From contig OZ024878.1 of NCBI GenBank assembly GCA_964017185.1, positions 5,589,151 to 5,653,150 of the forward strand: a stretch of DNA of 64,000 nt, given 5' to 3'. This DNA comes from Rugalucina vietnamica (lineage: Eukaryota; Mollusca; Bivalvia; Lucinida; Lucinidae). The position numbers and the translations under genes were made by a program. Under the pieces are notes generated by a model. It was not told the DNA's origin. It worked only from the letters and a program-made list of their open reading frames with translations, and made no database searches. Positions 35,601 to 44,600 of this stretch are shown here, in pieces; positions within the stretch are counted from its first letter, which is position 1, and each line of letters opens with the position of its first letter.

Positions 35601-38600
35601 AGCTGAATATTAACTGCGAAGCTGATCAGCGCCTTTGTTTTCGCTACTCGGATAGTACGATTATTGCTACTCGGATAGTACGATTCTTCTCCAACTTAAA
35701 TCCAAAATTTCAAGCTGTGCTTGTACAGGTCGGTTTGTGTCGGACCTGTTCGGAAACCACATTGCTGGTTTTCCCACGAGGCGGCTCAATTATCTACCAA
35801 CAACAAGCTCGTTTTGGGCAATGTGCAATTAACTGTTTATTTGTGCTAGCATGTGAACTTAATGAAAATAAAATAATCTTAAACAAATAATGTATTTTTT
35901 TTTTCAGAAATGACACAATGTGTTTGCAAGACACTGGAATGGGAATGAAAGATGTGGTGGTTCAGAAAACCTCAGTGCCAGGACAGCTGTATGATGCGGA
36001 TGAACAGTGTCGTCTGATATGGGGTCCAGGGTCCTATCTATGTCGAGTAATATGACAATTTTACCGGTCAATGAATATAGTGTCTATATAGTAGATCAAG
36101 GCTTTACTGCTCGCCTGCCCTCATTTTGCAAGATATACAAGGGGTGTCAGAAAAATGGATACTTTAGCTGACATAAAAAGTAACGCATTTTTAGATTGAT
36201 TTTTGTTTAAAGCACCACTTGTTAATTGTTACAGCCTTGTCATTCTTTGTTTCATATTGATAACAACGGCTTCAATGTTCCATGTTAAGAAACTGAGCCG
36301 CCGCATGGGAAAACAAACAATCTGCATAGGCGAAAACAAAGGCGCAGATCAGCTTCGCAGTAACTGCGAAGCTGATCTGCGAAGCTGATCAGCGCCTTTG
36401 TTTTCGCTGCACGGATAGTACAATTCTTCTACTTTCTAAATCCAAAATTTCCAGCCTCTGACCATCTTCTGTGACTGCACAGCCCGGTTTGTGTCAGACC
36501 TGGTCGCAACACCAAATTGTTGGTTTGCTCATGCAGCGGCTCAGCTGGTTTGATTTTCCAGGGCTCAGAGTTTGGCAATGCTAGTAGTATATGTACAGCA
36601 ATGTACTGTCGTGACCCAGCTACTGACAGTGACTGTGTACTCCACACAGCTGCCAGGGGAACATCGTGTGGCAACAAACAGGTATGAGCTGGAGCCTCTT
36701 AACCCATATTTGACGAATGGATTTTCCCTTCTTTATCATTTGGGTCAGTCCACTTTCATTTTTAGGGGCGTCAGGAGTGACTTTTCAATTTTATTCAATT
36801 TTTCGATTAAATTCTCTAAGCAAACAGAATAGCCCCAGATGGGACGCCGCGTTCTGCGGCGTCCCATCTGGGGCTATTCTGTTTGCCTATGTCCCATAAA
36901 AGGGACGCCAGGCTTAAATGAGTTAAATCGGTCTGCATGTCCTAGTAATCTATGCGAGCAGTATACGTGTTTGTACGACCATGCATTGTCGTGACTACTT
37001 AGAATGACTGCGTACTGCATACAACTCGTATGGGTAACATGCCCTTGCAATATATACCCCCATAATGCCCATTGAACCCCACTTTTATATAGCAAAGCTG
37101 GGGTATGCAGGGGTAAACCTATTTGTCTTATTTTGCTCTGTTTTGAGCAAAAATAAGAAAAATATCAAACGAATCCAAAGTTTCAATTTTTACAACTTAA
37201 GAAACATCTTTATATTACATGGACGTGTTTTTTTCGTAATGTGGAAGGGGAAATCATGTGGCAGCTAAGAGGTTTAAAGAATGAGCTAATGAGTTTGAAT
37301 AAAGCATCCTAGGCTAGTAACGTTTTTGACCCATTTTTGACAACTGAATTTTCCCATAATTATCATTGGGTGAGTCCACTTTCATTTTAAGAGGCATCAA
37401 GATTGATATTAACATTTCTTATCATTTTTTGATGAAAATCCGTTTAGCAAACAGAATAGCCCCAGATGGGACGCCGCTATACTGTTTGCCTTTGCCAAAT
37501 TAAAAGGGCGCCTGCCTCAAATAATTTGAATTTGTACCTCCAAAAATAATTTGTTTGAATTGATGCTTTACATCCCAGTCAACAGCAGTGGTCATGTCGG
37601 GACGTTGCCTCAATTTTATGGGACTTTTACCCACCATTAGGATGTCATGACATAAAATCAATATAGATAAAACTGAGATCCTTTCAGAGCAGCGAACATA
37701 TTAATGAGAAAGAGGATGAGCCATACTGCGGTTTCGGCTACTTAAGCCTCTTCAGTGACCCTATAGATTTGGCAACATGGAGTCAACGAGAATTACTGTA
37801 ATTTTGCAATTTTCAACAGGGGAATCGATACAATGACTAGTATAATCCAAATGGGTCCAAATACATTAAACGTTGGATAGAAAATAAATCTAAACCTGAT
37901 AATAATTTTCTGATTTCTCAGAATATCCTCGCAGATCTCAAAGGACCAAAAGGACAAGAGGACCAAGGGTCCTGTAGCTCACCTGATAGATTTCCTCATT
38001 GTAAGCTTTAAAGTCACTATGCAGTCTATGGTCGAATCTCACTTACCTTCGAACTAACCCGAGACCTTATGGCTGTCCTTGTTACATTAAAAGAATGAAG
38101 ACGATCCAGTCAAAAATGTAGGCACTAGAGTGTTCACAACACTAAATAGCCATTTTTCAAATGCTCATGGGTAGGTAATTATGCAGTCCATGGTTGGAGT
38201 CAATATCTTATCAAAGTGGTGCTTCTGATAAAGTTTGACTGAAATCGGCCCGTCTTTCCAGTGAGTTGCACAGAGCAGCATTATTACATAAGTATGATTT
38301 GATTGAGCTGAAATCTTAGTTTGATGGGTATAGTTCCACATCCAGCATCTGCATCTTCCCTCATTCATCCAAGGTTTTGGTAAAGGAAAATTGATCACCT
38401 ATCAGATGCAGTTTGTGTCGGCTGTCACTACTGCATGCCCCACGAACACCTTTTTACTGGCAGGACGCCCGCTCGACTCTCATCCTATAAGCTTACCTTG
38501 TGAGCCTTCGGCTCAGGTGAGCTAAAACAGAGGATCAAATATGTAAGCGCTAAAGTTTTCACAACACTTTACAGCCATTTTCCAAAGCTCACAGGCACGT

Positions 38601-41600
38601 AACTCTGCAGTCCATGGTCGAATGTCGCTGAATTTTAAACTAATCACACATCTTATGGCTGTCCTTGTTACCTCGAAGAATGAAGAAGATCCAATCAGAA
38701 ATGAAGGCGTTGGAGTGTTCACAACATCTTTCCCATTATAAGTCTATAGAGATTTTTTCAAATGCTCAAGGGCAGCTAACTCTGCAGTCCATGGTTGAAT
38801 CTCGCCCAATTTTGTACCCGTTCGTGATCTTATGACTGTCCTTGTCACATGAAAGAAGGAAGAAGATTGGATAAAAAATGTAGGCATTAGAGTGTTGACA
38901 ACACTAAATAGCCATTTTCAAATGCTCAAGGGCAGGTAACTCCGCTGTCCATAGTCAAATTTCGCCGAATTTTAAACTTATCTTAGATCTTATGACTGTC
39001 CTTGTTACCTGCAAGAATGAAGAAGATCAGACACAAATCAAGGCGCTGGAGTGTTCACAGCAGCTTTCCCATTGTAAGTCTATGCAGATTTTTTAAAATG
39101 CTCAAAGGCAGCTAACTCCGCAGTCCATGGTAGAATCTCGCCAAATTTCAAACTCATCCAAGATCTCATGACTGTCCTTGTTACATGAAAGAATGAAGAA
39201 GATCTGATCAAAAATGTAGGTGCTAGAGTGTTGACAACACTTAACAGCCGTTTTCCAAATGCTCAAAGGCAGCTAACTCCGCAGTCCATGGTTGAATCTC
39301 GCGGAATTTCGAACTCGTCCTTGTCTTGTGGCTGTCCTTGTTACATGAAAGAATGAAGAAGATTGGATCAAAAATGTAGGCACTAGAGTGTTGACAACAC
39401 TTAACAGCCATTTTCCAAATACTCAAGGGCAGGTAACTCTGCAGTCCAAGGTCGAATCTCGACAAATTTCGAACTCATCCAAGATCTCATGGCTGTCCTT
39501 GTTACATGAAAGAATGAAGAAGATCGGATCAAAAATGTAGGCACTAGAGTGTTGACAACACTTAACAGCCATTTTCCAAACGCTCAAGGGCAGGTAACTC
39601 CACAGTCCATGGTCGAATCTTGCTGAATTTCGAACTCATCCGAGGTCTTATGGCTGTCCTTGTTACCTGCAAGAATGAAGAAGATCCGATCAGAAATGAA
39701 GGCGCTGGAGTGTTGACAACCTCTCTCCCATTGTAAGTCTATGGGGATTTTTTCAAACGCTCAAGGGCAGCTAACTCCACACTCCATGGATGGATCTGGC
39801 TGAATTTCGAACTCATCCGAGACTTTATTTTATGGTTGTCCTCATTACCTGAGTGTTGACAAACTTTTCCCCATTATAAGCCTATATCTGCTGCCATGGA
39901 AACCAGAGTTCTGATCTTATCTGCTTCAAAACCTAATACAGGCAATCCCCCACCACAATGATGCTTCTGATAAAGTTTGATTGCAATCGGCCTGCTGGTC
40001 TTCGAGATATACATGTTTGAAAGTGTGGACGGACGGACACACGCACGGACGCACGCACGGACGCACCCACGGACGGACGCCGGCTCGAGTAGTATACTAT
40101 AAGCTCACCTAGTGAGCCTTCGGCTCAGGTGAGCTAAAAATATAATCTGCACCATGGATTATGTACGGGGAGACCCACTGCACAACACCAGCTGCAGTAA
40201 TAGCAAATAAAAATATAACTTAGATCCTGAGATTCTGAGATCCTGATAACCACCCAAGCAAGCCCAAGCAAACCAATAAGGATTATATGTGTGGATGGTT
40301 TGACTAAAACACTTTTCCTGGGCAGGCTCAGACTTGAGGTTAACTAGTAATCAGATGGTCGGTCAGTAGTTAAGAAGCTTTGCCTGGTGGCACAAGCAGC
40401 CCATCTATTCCTGGAGGCACAAGCAGCCCATCTATTTTTCTTGTGCCCCATTGGACGGGGGCCCATATTTCCACCCGACCACCCATAAGTTAAAAAAGAT
40501 CGTTCTAACGTAGTGGGACAGTTGTTGTTCGATCATTTGTCAGCTTCAGTACTGTTCTCGGCCGGTAAATCTTATCTTAGATAATTTAACTTCAGAAATG
40601 GGCTTTTATTTTAGAGTTTTAAAGTAATATAATTGTACCATATTTTCAAAGGAAATGGAAGCTTATTTTACATTTCAAACCTTTTTGTTCCAGTGGTGTA
40701 TTGCTGGAAGATGCACATTTTCAGTTGAAGCCCCTGAAATAACAGGTAATATATTATATGAACAAAAACTTAGTTCGATTAGGATTTTAATGAAACAGGA
40801 TGTGCGCCGCACCCTTGTTTCGATAACGACTCTTGTATAAAACGGTAATTAAACCTGATAAAATGTTCTGTTCATATGCTATGAGGGTTGAGTAAATGGA
40901 ATCTGAGATACCGTATACGACATGAATTATTCCTTCCCTTTCTCCTACATGCATTGAGTGCATGAAACCCACGCTTGACTTTTAGACATTGCTGTTCTAT
41001 AATCAGTCTAATCTGCTAGCTTGTCGCCATGTGTAAGGCAGTGGTGTTTCTGTTTGCTTTTTCTCATATTTATTAAAACTTGAGACTGACCTTGAAACTC
41101 ACCGTTGCCTGGATGCCTGGATATTTTTGTATCAATGAATAAAACATTATTTGAAATAACAGTGTTACCTTTTGTAGATGGATGTGTTCTCGGTGACCAA
41201 CCAGGTGCAGCCTTCAATGGCATGTCATGTGACCAACTTATGAACCAATCACCTTCCTTTTGCTATCAGGCGAAAGTCGTTGCTAGGTGCTGTTCAAGTT
41301 GCAGAAAGCATTTTACTTGGCGAAAAGGTATTGCGTTTATTCTGAAATTAAAATTAATCAAATCAATTTCAGAATATATTGTGTACAACCATCTTGAAAA
41401 AAGTACAAATAGGAAATGATCGGGAAAAGGCGCAATCAGAAAGAAATTCCCATTCCAAAAACCGAGGTGGGGGAAAACTAAGTTGACAATTAGGTACTTT
41501 TACTTAGAAAATATATCGTAAGCCGAGTGAGCAGCTATTTCCAAATAGGCGACCACTTAGTTGCCAGAACTAAAATAAAAATATGAAAACATACAAACGG

Positions 41601-44600
41601 TTCAAACAGTACAAAAATTGGACTCCAAAACATAAAACAAATAGAAACCACAACAGAAGTATCGCCTTGGAACGATCAGTAATATAAAATAACTGGGGGG
41701 GGGGGGGGGGCTTAAATCGATTTTACAGGCGCCTTACCTCACTCATCTTATGCAGTGGTTCACAACATTTAGTTAGTTGTTCGGTCTTCGTGGTGAATCT
41801 CTAACTAGTCAATGAGTCATCAAGGACAAACAAATAAATCATGATAACCACCATGATGAATCAAAAACGAGGACTCACAGATTCAGCAAGGTGTCCGACA
41901 ATGGAGATCTCTGGGCGCCGAATAACTTACTGAAAAAAAAAACACCAGTCGAACCCCAATTGAACCCTCACTTCCTTGTTTGTTTGTTTTATTATCTGCA
42001 AATTTAGTGTTCAAAATAAATTACAATTTAACAGCAATTAGCCTCTACGACAAACGTTTAATAAAATTAAATTTTGGATTGTATAGCTGTTTGATTTATG
42101 CATGCTTTGCAGTTTGTATATCAATATTTTTACAAACCTTTTTATATCCAGGCTGCGAGTATGGTGACAGAATTCAAGGTTGTGAACCTTGGCATTGCGG
42201 CCACACCATTAATACACCGGATATCCTGTCAAACTGCTGCGGCACGTGCAATACTGGTGACGTCATACCACCGTCTAACTGGAACGTGCACACTACAAGT
42301 GAAGCCATACCTAAAGACGCAGACACACACACAGACACATCGGCTGATGCCTGCACAGATAGGCTGAAATGCAAAACAATGATTGCAGAGTATGGAAAAT
42401 TCAGATGTTATACTCCAGAAATTTTCAACAGTTGCTGTGAGACGTGTAGCGGGCTGGTCGATAATTTTAACAAAGGTATGAAAAGTTTTAAAATAAGTAG
42501 GCAATTAAAATAATCTAAAAAATCAGCACCAAAATTGTTTATATTACAATTAGCTTGTTAAGAAATTATTCTGTGTATTTGTCGATTTCAAACAGGCGTT
42601 TGACACGGTATGGCGTGGTGGTCTCTGGCATAAACTGCAAAACTATAATATAAATGGAAAGTGCTTAAATGTGATAAAAATATGTATGCTAATATAAAGT
42701 CAAGGATAAAAAATCAAGAAGGAGTTTCGCCATTCTTTGAATGCTGCGCAGGCGAAAGACAAGGAGAAAATTTGTCACCATTTTTATTTTCAATATTTTT
42801 AAATGATTTAGAACATTACTTCAATTTTGAACACGTCCCGGGTATAAAGTGTGAACTGCATTCTGAAGATATTTTTGTATTTCTTAAATTATTTGTACTG
42901 CTCTATGCAGATGATACTGTCATCTTTGGTGAGGACCCTAACCATTTGCAGCACGCTCTGAATGTTTTTGAAAATTACTGTAAAACTTGGAAATTAAAAG
43001 TCAATGTCTAGAAAACTAAAATTATTGTATTTGGCAGGGGACGTCCAAACCAAAACTTTCACTTCTTTTTTGAAAACAACGAAATTGATATTGTAAGTGA
43101 GTATAAATATTTGGGAATATTTTTGTCACGTAGTGGCTCTTTTCGTACAAATAAGAAGTATCTAGCAGAACAAGCAAATAAGGCTCTTTTCTCGCTGTTC
43201 AGGAAAACCCGATCTCTAAACTTAACGATTGATTTACAAATTGAATTATTTAACAAAACAGTAAAACCTATATTGCTCTATGGGAGTGAAATATGGGGCT
43301 TCGGAAATCTTGACGATCTGGAAAGAATACAACTTAAATTTTTAAAATTTGCATTTAATCTAAAACGTTCGACACCAACATACATGATATATGGTGAATT
43401 AGGGGTTAAACCAATTAGTATCGATATTAAAACTAGAATGATTTCATTTTGGTCTAAACTTTTATCTCATGAAGGGAATCAAGTTGCGTCTTCAATGTAC
43501 CAGATTATATATGACATGCATAAAAACAACATAATAAAATCAGAATATTTAAATAATATTAAACACATTTTAAATACATGCGGATTTTCCGGTTTATGGG
43601 AATCACAGTCAGTACCAAACACAGAATGGCTAAAATTAGCTATTTCACAGAAGCTTGAAGACCAGTACCTGCAAAACTGGTCCTCAATCGTCGATACATC
43701 TACTTGTGGCACAAATTACAGACTGTTTAAAGATGAATTCGGTTTTAGTGAATACTTGTACATACTACCTAAATACTTCTCTAAAATTTTACTATTATTT
43801 CGGACAAGAAATCATAGACTTCCTATAGAATTGGGACGATGGTCAGGTATTGCTATAAATGAAAGAATATGTCATTTTTGTCACAAAGATATCGGTGACG
43901 TGTTTCATTATATTTTAAAATGTGAATATTTTCAGGAAGAACGGCACAATTACATAAAACCATATTATCGAAGACACCCTAATGTAATGAAGTTCAAGCA
44001 GTAAATGAACTCCACAAACATCATTGAATTAAAAAAGTTATGCAAATTTATTCATTACAAATTATAACTGCGAGTAATCATTAGATTTACGAACTGTTAT
44101 TATATATGTTGTAATAATTGTTTTCATTATTTTACCAAAAATATAGCTACACTATATCTGATAAACTGATAAGAGATAAATTTTTATGAAGTTGGGTTTG
44201 TGGTTGAATATTATAAGCGTCATTGTACATAGCACTGAAATTGTCAGTCTATATATTTGTGCTCATATTATTACATGTCTCTGATATATTCATATAATGT
44301 ATATTTTTCTGGTATGGCCCATTCAGGGTATTTTTTGGGGTCAAACGGAGTATTTAAGAAATTTCTATTGTTCTCCCAAATGTGTATGTGACCACTGGTT
44401 ACCAACTTTTTGCATGTTATATATGTATGTACCTCCTGTTGTTACATGAAAATGTTTCCTGGAGAGAATAAAGAATTGAATTGAATTGAGTATTTGACGG
44501 TGAACGGAAGAAGCATTATCATAAGAGCCGCCTCGTGGGAAAACCAACAATGTCGTTGGCGAACAGGTCCGACACAAACCGACCTGTACAGTCGCAGAAA

